64,000 bases of DNA, from NCBI GenBank assembly GCA_034004685.1, contig JAVEWG010000018.1, positions 1-64,000 on the forward strand. The letters are read 5' to 3'. Each line of letters starts with the position of its first letter. The first letter of the stretch is position 1. This DNA comes from JAEUNX01 sp034004685 (lineage in GTDB: Bacteria > Pseudomonadota > Gammaproteobacteria > Burkholderiales > Rhodocyclaceae). Positions 43,954-53,280 of the stretch are shown here, one piece after another. The translations under genes and the position numbers were made by a program. The notes under the pieces are model-generated. The model did not search any database. It saw only the letters and a program-made list of their open reading frames with translations, and was not told where the DNA came from.

Positions 43954-44942
43954 TGGCACTCGACGCCAAGGTGTTACTCAGCCTGACCAAGGGCTCTGCT
44001 GCGGACGCGTGGCGCGTCATCATCAACAACGCCGTCGAGATCGCATCCAAACCACTTGCTGTGGGCAATGCGCCCAGCGAGGTCATCAAGCGCGACCGCG
44101 AAATCGGTGCGCTCGATCACTTCCTGTCGTCCAGCGGCTGGGATCTGTGGCAAGCCTTCGGCGACACCGTCGAACGCACCTCGGATCGTCTCGCGCGCTG
44201 GTGGGCCGAGCCTTACAGCGCCAAGGCGGTGCTGATCCTCGACGGCTTGTCGTTACGCGAATTGCCCTGGCTGCTGCAAGGGGCCAAGGAGCGCGGGTTT
44301 ACTCTGCACGAGGTCACGGCCAACGCCTCCGAGCTGCCCGGGGAAACCAACGAGTTCGCGCAGGCACTGGGCTTTGGCAGTCGCAGCCAACTCCAGAACA
44401 ATGGCGGTGGCCTTGCCCACCGGCTGCAACCGGCGCACACCGAGTGCGTCGATATGCCGTGGAAGGACTGCGAGGGGCTGATCAACAGTGCGCCGAACTG
44501 GGTGTTTTGGCACCACTGGCCCGACAGCAAGGTTCACGACGGATCAGGCGCGGGCCAGGGCCTCGACACGCTGACCCGCGACGCCGCCGACCAACTCAGC
44601 AGCGATGACTTCTGGGCTTTTGTCGAGCGCTTGGCCACCGGGCGACGGATGGTCATCACCTCCGATCACGGCTACGCCGCCACCGGCTACTTCCCTGATG
44701 CCGATGGCGAGGTTGGCCAGTTCCTCAAAAAGACCTTCGCCAGCGGGCGTAGCACCACGGGCACCGACGAAACCGGCCCGTTCGTGCCGCCGGTTGCGCT
44801 CCAGATCAATAGCCCGCACGGCGCTCATCTTCTGGCCCTTGGTCGCTGGAAGTGGAAGAGCCAGGGCGGCTATCCAACGCTGACGCACGGCGGCCTTTCG
44901 CTGCTGGAGGTGCTGTCGCCCTTCGTCGAGCTGACCAAATAG
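43953..44942 (+). CDS. pglZ: PglZ-type alkaline-phosphatase-superfamily protein
   Basis: 329 residues, shorter than most PglZ proteins. The superfamily's metal-site motifs are seen in order: 'VLILDGLSLRELPWL' (about 92-106), 'ITSDHGYAATGYF' (about 235-247) and the PglZ hallmark 'HGGLSLLEVLSPFVEL' at the C-terminus (about 311-327). A strong ribosome site (GGAGG) precedes the start, which overlaps the DUF499 stop. PglZ proteins are core parts of BREX and related phage-defence systems and partner with DUF499-type ATPases and methylases, as here. Confidence 0.85.
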   Translation: MALDAKVLLSLTKGSAADAWRVIINNAVEIASKPLAVGNAPSEVIKRDREIGALDHFLSSSGWDLWQAFGDTVERTSDRLARWWAEPYSAKAVLILDGLSLRELPWLLQGAKERGFTLHEVTANASELPGETNEFAQALGFGSRSQLQNNGGGLAHRLQPAHTECVDMPWKDCEGLINSAPNWVFWHHWPDSKVHDGSGAGQGLDTLTRDAADQLSSDDFWAFVERLATGRRMVITSDHGYAATGYFPDADGEVGQFLKKTFASGRSTTGTDETGPFVPPVALQINSPHGAHLLALGRWKWKSQGGYPTLTHGGLSLLEVLSPFVELTK

Positions 44943-44953
44943 GCGGGCACCAT

Positions 44954-46030
44954 ATGTCAGCGGCGGATTTACCTGACGAGCTCTTCACCGAAATACAAGG
45001 GGCTTTTCGCAAAGCTCCAGTGCTCCTTGTCGGGTCTGGGTTCTCTTGCGGCTATGGCCTTCCTGGCATGGGGGCTCTGGCAGAGCATTTGGCGAATACC
45101 GTTGACGGCGTGCTGACCACAGATGAAGCAAAAACTGCTTGGGCACAGGCAATTGCGGCGATCAAGGACAACCTGGAAACGGGCCTGAATAATATTCCGC
45201 TGGGCGCTGCGGGCTGGGCCGAAATCGTTTCTGCCATACGCAGCGAAACTGCCCGGCTGATCCTTGATAAAACCGCCACTGCCGAGTCGAAAGTTCTTCA
45301 AGAAAAGATGGATGGCGGGCACGCGCCATCGCGCCTTCTGAATCGACTGTTCGATGGTTCGCCGCAGAATGCGGAAGGCATTCACGTCATTACGACCAAC
45401 TACGACACGTTGTTGGAACTGTTTTGCGATCTGGCAGACCTGCCCCTTGATACAGGCTTCGCCGGATTTCGTCGGCGCAAACCTCGGCCACGGCCAATTT
45501 TCCAGAATCAGTACAACGGAATCTGGGTTACTGAAAAACGTCAGCAGCAATTCGAGCACAGGCTTTGCAAAACCGTTCGCCTCTACAAGCCCCACGGCTC
45601 CATTAGTTGGCTGACCACCGATGAGGGGCCCATGGAGGTGCTCAACGATGCCGCCACGATAGGGCGAGCCATCGTCGTGCCCGGCCCGTCAAAGTACCAA
45701 GACGCATTGGTCAACACCCTGTTCGACGAAATGCGTACCGCGATGAATGCGGCGCTTGCCGACGCGCAAGCCCTGCTGTGTATCGGCTTTGGCTTCAATG
45801 ACGACCACTTGCAAGGCGTCATCAAGCGCCGCCTGGCCGCAGGCATGCCCGCGATCATTGTCACGCGTGACCCCACGCTGAACATTGAACAACTGCTTGG
45901 CGAACACCCTCACGTGATTGCCTTGTTCAAGGATGGTGACGGGGCGGTTTGTCGCTGGAACGGGAATGCGCTGCAGTCTCCGGAGCCCCTCTGGCAACTT
46001 GATAACTTTTTGAAAAAATTTGTGGAGTGA
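44954..46030 (+). CDS. SIR2-like NAD-hydrolase (defence effector)
   Basis: About 358 residues from the ATG at 44954, the first start that does not run far into pglZ. The SIR2 fold motifs are visible: 'VGSGFSCGYGLPGMG' (about 25-40), 'TTNYD' (about 149), 'YKPHGSISW' with the catalytic histidine (about 215) and 'CIGFGFNDDHLQ' (about 276). SIR2-like proteins in bacterial defence degrade NAD to stop an infected cell. It is followed after 7 bases by a HerA-like ATPase, the pairing seen in SIR2–HerA (Nezha-type) defence. Here the pair lies inside the BREX-like operon. Confidence 0.88.
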   Translation: MSAADLPDELFTEIQGAFRKAPVLLVGSGFSCGYGLPGMGALAEHLANTVDGVLTTDEAKTAWAQAIAAIKDNLETGLNNIPLGAAGWAEIVSAIRSETARLILDKTATAESKVLQEKMDGGHAPSRLLNRLFDGSPQNAEGIHVITTNYDTLLELFCDLADLPLDTGFAGFRRRKPRPRPIFQNQYNGIWVTEKRQQQFEHRLCKTVRLYKPHGSISWLTTDEGPMEVLNDAATIGRAIVVPGPSKYQDALVNTLFDEMRTAMNAALADAQALLCIGFGFNDDHLQGVIKRRLAAGMPAIIVTRDPTLNIEQLLGEHPHVIALFKDGDGAVCRWNGNALQSPEPLWQLDNFLKKFVE

Positions 46031-46037
46031 GGCGAGG

Positions 46038-47831
46038 ATGAGCATTTTCAATTTCACCGACGAGCAGTCATTGGGCGAAGTCCGCAGTGTTGAAACCTCA
46101 CGGATCACCGTGCGGGTGACGGACGGCCAGCGCCTACAAAAAGCGCGCGTCGGTCGATTGGTTGCCATCCAGTCGATGGGGGATGAATGGCTGATCGGCA
46201 TCATCGAAAGGGTTTGGCGGCATCCGGTGGAGCTGCCGACGCTGCCAGAAGCTGATCCGCCAGCGGATCTGGCTGGCGTGCCCCAAGAGGAAAACGGCGT
46301 GTCGATCAGCTTGGTCGGCACCTATCGCGCTCGGGATGGGCAGCGCAAGGACACCTTCACACGAGCCGTTTTCATCCTGCCGGAGATCAACCGGCCTGTG
46401 TTTCCCATTGAAGAAAAGTCGCTCGAAGACTTCATGGGCATCTTGAGTGCATCGTCCAAGGCAGACGCGGCATCCCCGCTCAAGGTCGGCACCTACACCA
46501 TGGATGGCAAAGCCAGCGCCTACATCGATGGCGACAAGCTTTTCCAACGCCATGCCGCGCTGCTGGGTAGCACGGGCTCGGGAAAATCCTTCACCGTCGC
46601 CTCCATCCTTGAGCAGTCCGCGCAACTGCCTCACGCCAATATCGTCGTGCTCGATTTGCATGGCGAGTATTCGAGCATGAAGTTCGCCTCGCATTACCGC
46701 ATCGCAGGCATTGGCGACATCAAGACCAAGAAAGACGGCGCGATCTTCCTGCCATCCTGGTTGCTGACCTACGACGAGATGCAATCGGTGTTTGTGGATC
46801 GGTCAGGAAACAATGCCCCCAATCAAGCGATTGCGCTGATGGATTCTGTTATCGAGCTGAAGCGCACCGCTATTGATGCCCTTGGCAAACCAGAGCTTTT
46901 GGAGGGATTCACAGTAGATACGCCTGTGCCCTATCGGCTTGCCGATCTTGTCAGTTCATTAGATTGCAAGAACGAGGAAGCCATCGATACTGGAGAAACG
47001 TATGCGAGTGGCCCGCGCAAGGGGCTGCCAAAAACCGAGAAAGGTCCAATGAACGGGCAGCTTTCGCGCTTCCTTATTCGCTTGAAAACCAAAATGAACG
47101 ACCGCCGCTATGCGTTCATGTATCAAGCGCCAGAGGAGTACGAGACTTACGAGGCGCTGCACGATCTCGCGAAAAAGCTGCTCGGCACAGGCAACGTCAA
47201 CGATGGCGCCAACCCCGGCATCAAGATCATCGACTTCTCCGAGGTGCCCTCGGACATCTTGCCGGTGGTGGTGGGCTTGGTCGGGCGGCTGATCTACCAA
47301 ATCCAGTTCTGGAGCAGCCCGGGCGAAGACGGCGATGCGCGCCACCCGATTGTCATCGTCTGCGATGAGGCTCACCTGTATTTACCCAGCAGCGCCGCAT
47401 CCACTGGGCCGCTGGAAAAGCGCGCCCTGGAAAACTACGAGCGCATCGCCAAAGAAGGCCGCAAGTACGGTGTTGGGCTGATGGTGGTTAGTCAGCGCCC
47501 CTCGGATGTCAGTACGACGATTCTCAGCCAGTGCAGCAACATCATCAGCCTGCGCCTGGCCAACAAGACCGATCAGGCGGTGGTCAAGCAGCTCTTGCCA
47601 GAAAGCCTCGAGGGACTGATGGAGGTGCTGCCGACGCTGGATGTGGGCGAGGCTGTTGTGGTGGGCGATGCCACCCTGCTGCCGACCCGCATCAAGATGG
47701 CCAAGCCCAAACACGAACCGCGCAGTGCAACGATCCCCTTCTGGACGCGTTGGGCCACCCCCAAGGCGGAAGTCGATTTGGTTGCCGCAGTAGAAAACAT
47801 GCGCCGCCAGTCCCGCGCACAAGAAGATTAA
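46038..47831 (+). CDS. herA: HerA-like ATPase/translocase
   Basis: About 597 residues from the ATG at 46038. An N-terminal HAS-barrel-like region (about 1-140) is followed by a HerA/FtsK ATPase core with Walker A 'LLGSTGSGKSFTV' (about 175), Walker B 'VIVCDEAHLYLP' (about 440), the 'SQRPSDVSTTILSQCSNIISLRL' region and a C-terminal 'DVGEAVVVGDATLLPTRIKM' brace. HerA hexamers partner with SIR2 or nuclease proteins in defence. It starts 7 bases after the SIR2 gene and ends 10 bases before the methylase gene. Confidence 0.92.
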   Translation: MSIFNFTDEQSLGEVRSVETSRITVRVTDGQRLQKARVGRLVAIQSMGDEWLIGIIERVWRHPVELPTLPEADPPADLAGVPQEENGVSISLVGTYRARDGQRKDTFTRAVFILPEINRPVFPIEEKSLEDFMGILSASSKADAASPLKVGTYTMDGKASAYIDGDKLFQRHAALLGSTGSGKSFTVASILEQSAQLPHANIVVLDLHGEYSSMKFASHYRIAGIGDIKTKKDGAIFLPSWLLTYDEMQSVFVDRSGNNAPNQAIALMDSVIELKRTAIDALGKPELLEGFTVDTPVPYRLADLVSSLDCKNEEAIDTGETYASGPRKGLPKTEKGPMNGQLSRFLIRLKTKMNDRRYAFMYQAPEEYETYEALHDLAKKLLGTGNVNDGANPGIKIIDFSEVPSDILPVVVGLVGRLIYQIQFWSSPGEDGDARHPIVIVCDEAHLYLPSSAASTGPLEKRALENYERIAKEGRKYGVGLMVVSQRPSDVSTTILSQCSNIISLRLANKTDQAVVKQLLPESLEGLMEVLPTLDVGEAVVVGDATLLPTRIKMAKPKHEPRSATIPFWTRWATPKAEVDLVAAVENMRRQSRAQED

Positions 47832-47841
47832 GGAAGCTTGA

Positions 47842-50800
47842 ATGGCCACCAAAAAAGAACTACTCGCTCAGGAAGTCGCCAAGGCCGTCGGCGCGGGTAA
47901 GGCAGTTGCTCTCGAAACTGTCGATTTCAACGACCCGAACCGCGCCAAGACTTGTCTGGAGGTGGACTTCCCGATCCTGCCGGTCAATCAGGTGGCGATC
48001 ATCGAAGGCAACGCAGGCAAGCCCATCTACCAGATGTCGAAGTGGTGGGCGCGGCGTCGTTCCAGCGTGTTCCGTTCGATGTTGATCGCGGCGGCTACCA
48101 AGGCCCCGGAAGACAAGTCGCACGCAGCCAAACTGGTCTGGGACAACTACTACGCAAACCACCAGAAGAAAGGGGCGTTCAAGAATCTAAAGGTGGCCGA
48201 CATCTTCATGGGCGGCGGCACCACGCTGGTGGAAGGTTCCCGCCTCGGGATGCAGATGGTCGGGAACGACCTGAATCCGGTCGCATGGTTCGTGGTCAAG
48301 CAGGAACTGGCCAATGTGGACCTGGAGGAAGTGAAGCGCCTGCTCGCCGACATCGAGGCCGAGGTCAAGCCGCAGATCATGCCGTACTACTACTGTGACG
48401 GCCCTCACGGCGAGAGGGGAACGTGGACGCACCTGCCGAGCAACAAGGCGATGCCCGCCGACTTCGATCCGCTGACTATCCCGCGCGAGCAGCGCAAGGA
48501 TTACCGCTACGAAGGCCCGGAGATCATCTACACCTTCTGGGCCAAGCACGGCCCCTGTCAGGTGACGGGTTGCGGTCACCGGACTCCGATCATGACCAGC
48601 CCGGTGATGGCGGTGAAGACGCTCAGCGTCAAGCATTGGGAACACACGTGCGGCAAGTGCGGCAGCGAGTTCCACGTTGAGGAAGACGCCGCGCGGATGG
48701 CACCCGATGTGCCGCTGTACGTGGCACCCTCCGAGTACCCGTTCTCCGTGCTCAACCGCAAGAAGGGCGTTGTCTGCCCGCATTGCGGCCACACAGCGCT
48801 CGTCAACCTTGGCAAGGGCAAGAACAAGAAAGTCGAACTGAGCCTACTCGTGCATCCACAATGGCTTGCAGGTAGCCCGAAGCAGGCCGCCAACGGCCAG
48901 CCCTACGGCGGCTCCGCTCAGGACGACGCCAATTCATCGGCGCTTTGGAATCAGGAACGCGCTTCAAAGATTCGTCTCCTGGAGGTGCGCGGCGAACTAC
49001 CGGAAGAAGTGACATGCCCTAAAACCAGGGTCACTTTCAAGTCCGGCATGAGTACGGTTCCGAAGGCGGCGAATTTCGCGTGTGGAGCGTGCGGCACCGT
49101 CCAGCCAATCGTCACGTCAATTGACGCAACGAAGAAAACTGCGCCTGCAAGTGTTTATGCGGTGCAGGGCTATTCGGCAAAACTGGAAGCAGCAGGAAAT
49201 CCATATGGGGGACGATACTTCCTTCCGGTCAGTGACTCCCGCGCATTGGATGCTGCACACGCTGAATGGGAACAACGCAAGAACGCCGACCTTGCAGGCT
49301 ATTGGCCAAGAAGCGAGATTCCGTTCGGCCACATGACTCATCAGCGCCAGCCACTGCCCCAGCATGGCTACCTGAATTGGTCAGACATGTTCAACCCAAG
49401 GCAGCTCTTGGTTCATGCGCAGTTGCTAAGGGCGATTCTGAACGCTGGTGATCATTCATGGGAGGTTCGCGAATACGTGCTCGGCGCGTTCCAGCAGTAT
49501 GTTCGCAACCAGAATATGTTCTCCTTCTGGCACATAACGAAGGATCACTATGCGCCAGCACTTTCGAACAATAACTTCCATCCAAAGCCAACCATCGTTG
49601 AAGTGGGGGTCTTTTGCCCTACTGGATATGGGCCTTGGCGTTCAGCGGTGGCGCCAATAATTGAAGGTGGAGAATGGTCAAGAGCCCCGTGGGAACTCGT
49701 CGCTTTCGAGAATCTGAAGAAAGCTACGCCAGAGCTGGCGCCTACCGGGAAGAGTGAAAAGGTATACCCGGGCGACAATCTCGCTGATGCACAGGTGCGG
49801 CAATGTTCGTCGACTGATCTTGAACACCTTGCAACCGGGTCAGTGGATTTGGTGATTACCGACCCACCTTTTGGTGGATTACTTCACTACTCGGAGCTGT
49901 CGGAATTTTTCTATGTCTGGCTCAGGCTTGCGCTCAAGGGTAAATATCCGGACGGATTTTCCTCCGAGTTCGTGCCCAAATCGCTTGAAGCTGTGGCGAA
50001 CAAAGCGCGAGAACCCGACGATCCTGATGGCTTCTATCAACGGCTCCTGACCCAGTGCTGGCGCGAGGCGCATCGCGTGCTCAAGCCCAGCGGCATCCTC
50101 GCCTTCACCTTCCACCACAGCGAGGACGAGCCGTGGGTGGCAGTGCTCGAATCCCTGTTCGACGCGGGCTACTACCTCGAAGCGACCTACCCCATTCGCT
50201 CCGACGAAACCAAGGGCGAAGGCGAGTTCGGTTCCAAGACCATCGAGTACGACATCATCCACGTCTGCCGCAAGCGCACCGAAGAACCCAAGCCGGTGAG
50301 CTGGGGCCGCATGCGCCGCGAGGTGATGGCCGACGTGCGTCAACTGCAGGCGATGCTGGAGAACCACGCCAAGGAGGGTCTGCCCGCCGCAGACATCCAG
50401 GTGATCCGGCGCGGCAAGGCGCTGGAGTATTTCTCGCGCCACTATGGCAAGGTCTATGTGGACGAGGGGCGCACGATCTCGGTCAAGGATGCGCTGGTCG
50501 GCATCAACCAGCTCATCGACGAGGATGCGGACAAGGGCAAGGAGCCGCCGCCGGTCAATGCCGAGCCGATCACACGCCAGTTCCTGCGTACCTTCGGCAA
50601 CGGCATCGAGATGAAGCGCGACCAGTTGCAGAAGTTCCTCAAGGGCTCGATCACGACGCCCGACGAATTCGAGCAGCGCGGCTGGTGCTCGGAGAAGAGC
50701 AAGGTGTTCACGCGGGTGAATCCGTTGGACTTTGCCCGCGAATGGTCGGGCAAGCACCGGCGCCGTCTAACCTCGGACCTGGATCAGGCGCTGGTGCTCA

Positions 50801-51030
50801 TCGGGGCCTGCTTCGATGGCAGCGGCATCAACGCCTCCGACACGTTGAAGAACGAGAACTTCAAGCCCCATGTCGCACTCAAGCCCTTGCTGGAATGGCT
50901 GCACCGGAATGGACCGGATCAAACCAGCCGCAATGCGGCCTCGCGCGCTGTCTCAATCTACAACGCGTGGGCAGCGACCCAAGCGATCAAGCCGACTCAG
51001 GGTTCGCTGTTCGAGGAGTATGAGCTATGA
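47842..51030 (+). CDS. DUF1156-type DNA adenine methylase with Zn ribbon
   Basis: 1,062 residues. The N-terminal DUF1156 region with 'MSKWWARRRSSVFRSMLIAA' is followed by a SAM-site-like 'DIFMGGGTTLVEGSRLGM' (about 120), Cys pairs of Zn-ribbon type ('CGKC' and 'CPHCGH', about 270-317) and the catalytic 'DPPF' (about 674-677). The C-terminal part (about 780-1062) has no motif I can name. This class has been placed in BREX-like systems (PglXI type). It presumably marks host DNA so that the island's effector proteins spare it. About residues 390-720 are encoded by DNA of lower GC than the rest, suggesting an exchanged segment. Confidence 0.88.
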   Translation: MATKKELLAQEVAKAVGAGKAVALETVDFNDPNRAKTCLEVDFPILPVNQVAIIEGNAGKPIYQMSKWWARRRSSVFRSMLIAAATKAPEDKSHAAKLVWDNYYANHQKKGAFKNLKVADIFMGGGTTLVEGSRLGMQMVGNDLNPVAWFVVKQELANVDLEEVKRLLADIEAEVKPQIMPYYYCDGPHGERGTWTHLPSNKAMPADFDPLTIPREQRKDYRYEGPEIIYTFWAKHGPCQVTGCGHRTPIMTSPVMAVKTLSVKHWEHTCGKCGSEFHVEEDAARMAPDVPLYVAPSEYPFSVLNRKKGVVCPHCGHTALVNLGKGKNKKVELSLLVHPQWLAGSPKQAANGQPYGGSAQDDANSSALWNQERASKIRLLEVRGELPEEVTCPKTRVTFKSGMSTVPKAANFACGACGTVQPIVTSIDATKKTAPASVYAVQGYSAKLEAAGNPYGGRYFLPVSDSRALDAAHAEWEQRKNADLAGYWPRSEIPFGHMTHQRQPLPQHGYLNWSDMFNPRQLLVHAQLLRAILNAGDHSWEVREYVLGAFQQYVRNQNMFSFWHITKDHYAPALSNNNFHPKPTIVEVGVFCPTGYGPWRSAVAPIIEGGEWSRAPWELVAFENLKKATPELAPTGKSEKVYPGDNLADAQVRQCSSTDLEHLATGSVDLVITDPPFGGLLHYSELSEFFYVWLRLALKGKYPDGFSSEFVPKSLEAVANKAREPDDPDGFYQRLLTQCWREAHRVLKPSGILAFTFHHSEDEPWVAVLESLFDAGYYLEATYPIRSDETKGEGEFGSKTIEYDIIHVCRKRTEEPKPVSWGRMRREVMADVRQLQAMLENHAKEGLPAADIQVIRRGKALEYFSRHYGKVYVDEGRTISVKDALVGINQLIDEDADKGKEPPPVNAEPITRQFLRTFGNGIEMKRDQLQKFLKGSITTPDEFEQRGWCSEKSKVFTRVNPLDFAREWSGKHRRRLTSDLDQALVLIGACFDGSGINASDTLKNENFKPHVALKPLLEWLHRNGPDQTSRNAASRAVSIYNAWAATQAIKPTQGSLFEEYEL

Positions 51031-51527
51031 AGCAACTGCTCGATACCGTGTGGCAACGGCGCGGCACCAGCTGGATCTGGGACGAGGAAGCGCGCAACCA
51101 GGTGTGCGTGGCCAGCGAAGTCTGGAGCCTGCGCCAGTTCCTGCTGGCCGTGGGCAATTGGCCCGACGACCTGCCGAGCAACGGCAACAACACGCTCGTG
51201 GTCGCGGGTCTCGAAGGCAGTCTTGATCTGCTGACGCCGGAGGACGCCGAGACGTGGCTGGGCGACGCGGTGAAGCAGGCGATCCTGTCGTTCCAGGACG
51301 CCTATGACGGGCAGGCGGCTTTGATTTTCTGGCTGCCGTCCGGGCAGGGCCGCATCAAGTTTCACCCCGCCACAGACTCCATCGAATGGCGCTGCGCGGC
51401 ACCGCACAGCGAGAGCCTGCTCGACTTCGGCCGCATTCTGTGGGGCGAGGCAAACGAGTACCCACAGGAGATTTTGCTACGCGAAGGCGGCAAGCCTGCT
51501 GGCCTGTTTCATTTGCGGATTACTTAG
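51027..51527 (+). CDS. Unknown protein of the defence operon
   Basis: 166 residues, starting in an ATGA overlap with the methylase stop. It is acidic, soluble and rich in tryptophan ('RRGTSWIWDEEARNQVC', 'FWLPSGQGRIKFH'). It does not match BrxA, BrxB or BrxF as far as I can tell. The coupling to the methylase suggests a partner of that protein, perhaps a specificity or regulatory subunit. It is the only gene in the core of the operon that I cannot assign. Confidence 0.75.
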   Translation: MKQLLDTVWQRRGTSWIWDEEARNQVCVASEVWSLRQFLLAVGNWPDDLPSNGNNTLVVAGLEGSLDLLTPEDAETWLGDAVKQAILSFQDAYDGQAALIFWLPSGQGRIKFHPATDSIEWRCAAPHSESLLDFGRILWGEANEYPQEILLREGGKPAGLFHLRIT

Positions 51528-51535
51528 GAGGGCCT

Positions 51536-52606
51536 ATGCGAACCTTACGCAAGGTCAAGATCGAGGGCTTCAAATCGATTGCCAGCGCCGAGCTGATGTT
51601 GGGTGACCTCAATGTGGTCATCGGCGCCAACGGCTCGGGCAAATCAAACCTGATCGGCGCGTTCCGCCTGCTTGAACGCGTGCTATCGAAGAATCTCCAG
51701 GTGTTTGTCGCCAGCGAGCCGGATCGCTTTCTGCATCACGGCAGGAAGGTGACCCCTGCGCTGTCGCTCGATTTCGCGTTTGATCAGAATTCCTATGGAT
51801 TCAAGCTCAAAGCCGTCCAGGACACGTTGATCTTTGAATACGAGCGTGTCGAGTACAGCGGCTATTGGAGCTACGGCGAACCGCTGGCGGTGGGCCACAA
51901 GGAGAGCAAGCTGGAAGAGGCCGCCGAGTCCTACAAGAACAAGATCCCGAAGCACGTGTTCCCCAAGGTCAGGAACTTGGTTGTCTATCATTTTCACGAC
52001 ACGTCCGATACGTCGCCCGCCAAGCAGACGAGCGATGTCGACGACAACCGTTTCTTCCGGCCCAATGCGGCCAATCTTCCCGCCTACCTGTATTGGTTGC
52101 AGGAAAAGCATCCGGTGCAGTTCCGCCACATCGAAGAGCATGTTCGGCTGGTTGCGCCGTTCTTCGACGGTTTTGTGCTGGCGCCGTCAAAACTCAACGA
52201 GAAGAAGATCAAGCTTGAGTGGCGGCAGAAGGGATCGGACGCGTATTTCGATGCCTATTCGCTGTCCGATGGCACCCTACGCTTCATTTGCCTCGCAACC
52301 CTGCTTCTGCAACCTTCGCCGCCTGCCCTAATTCTGCTCGACGAGCCGGAGCTCGGCTTGCATCCCTTTGCCATTCGCATTCTGGCCGAGATGCTGGAGG
52401 CCGCGTCGAAGCGGGTGCAGGTGGTGCTGGCGACGCAGTCGGTGACGCTCCTCAATAACTTCGTCCCGCAAGACGTGATCGTCGCGGAGAACGACGGAGT
52501 GAAAACGACCTTCCAGCGACTCGATGAGGAGAAGCTGAAAGGATGGCTGGAGGAGTTCAGCATCGGCGAGCTCTGGGAGAAGAATGTGCTGGGAGGCCGC
52601 CCATGA
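51536..52606 (+). CDS. AAA (SMC/OLD-like) ATPase
   Basis: 356 residues from the ATG at 51536, preceded by AGGAGG. 'KIEGFKSIASAELMLGDLNVVIGANGSGKSNLIGAF' (Walker A about 31-38) is the start of an AAA_21/ABC-type ATPase. Walker B 'ALILLDEPELGLHP' lies near 265-279 and 'ATQSVTLLNNF' is the H-loop region. It overlaps by four bases a DUF4276/TOPRIM-like gene. Pairs of this kind form two-gene defence modules such as AbiL and PARIS, in which the ATPase senses the phage and releases the TOPRIM effector. Confidence 0.88.
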   Translation: MRTLRKVKIEGFKSIASAELMLGDLNVVIGANGSGKSNLIGAFRLLERVLSKNLQVFVASEPDRFLHHGRKVTPALSLDFAFDQNSYGFKLKAVQDTLIFEYERVEYSGYWSYGEPLAVGHKESKLEEAAESYKNKIPKHVFPKVRNLVVYHFHDTSDTSPAKQTSDVDDNRFFRPNAANLPAYLYWLQEKHPVQFRHIEEHVRLVAPFFDGFVLAPSKLNEKKIKLEWRQKGSDAYFDAYSLSDGTLRFICLATLLLQPSPPALILLDEPELGLHPFAIRILAEMLEAASKRVQVVLATQSVTLLNNFVPQDVIVAENDGVKTTFQRLDEEKLKGWLEEFSIGELWEKNVLGGRP

Positions 52607-53268
52607 CGCGGCTTCTGATGTTGGTGGAAGGCCAATCCGAGGAAATATTCGTCAAGCAGACCCTCGCGCCGTTCCTGGCCGAACGAGGCGTGTATGTACA
52701 GCCGCCCATCGTCCTCTGGACCAAGCGCATGCCCAGCGGCGGGGGATTCCGGGGCGGTGTGTCGAACTGGAACCAGATTCGCAAGAGCCTTCAGCCCTTG
52801 ACCTACGACACCGACGCCTGGGTTACCACGCTCCTCGACTTCTACGGGCTCCCGGAAGATTTTCCCGGCTATCAGGATGCGCTCGGTGCAGGTCATCCGC
52901 GCGACAAGGTCGTTGCGTTGCAGGCAAGGTTCGAGGCCGAGATCGGGCATCCGCGCTTCATCCCGTTCCTCGCGCTGCACGAGTTCGAGGCATGGGTGTT
53001 TTGCTCCCCCGAGACCGTCGCGGAGCACTTCGGTAGCGCGAGCTTGGCCGGCAAGGTACGCAAGGCGGTGCAGGAGGCTGGCGAGCCAGAACTCATCAAT
53101 CATGGCGAGCAGACGCATCCGAAAGCCAGGCTGCAAGGAATGGGGAGCGGCTATAAGGAAACTTCCGACGGCCCCACGCTGATGGGCAAGATCGGTATTC
53201 CTGCGGTCAGGGGAGCCTGCCCGCATTTCTCGGGCTGGCTGGATCGGCTCGAAATGCTGGCTAAGTGA
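52603..53268 (+). CDS. DUF4276/TOPRIM-like protein
   Basis: About 221 residues from the ATG at 52603 in an ATGA overlap with the AAA gene. The N-terminal 'LLMLVEGQSEEIFVKQTL' has the conserved glutamate of TOPRIM-like folds, followed by an aspartate-containing strand 'VTTLLDFYGLPEDFPG' (about 66-81) and the family block 'FLALHEFEAWVF' (about 118-129). DUF4276 proteins are predicted nucleases or effectors coupled to AAA ATPases. It precedes the SNF2 helicase by 12 bases. Confidence 0.8.
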   Translation: MTRLLMLVEGQSEEIFVKQTLAPFLAERGVYVQPPIVLWTKRMPSGGGFRGGVSNWNQIRKSLQPLTYDTDAWVTTLLDFYGLPEDFPGYQDALGAGHPRDKVVALQARFEAEIGHPRFIPFLALHEFEAWVFCSPETVAEHFGSASLAGKVRKAVQEAGEPELINHGEQTHPKARLQGMGSGYKETSDGPTLMGKIGIPAVRGACPHFSGWLDRLEMLAK

Positions 53269-53280
53269 CAAGGGGGCGTA

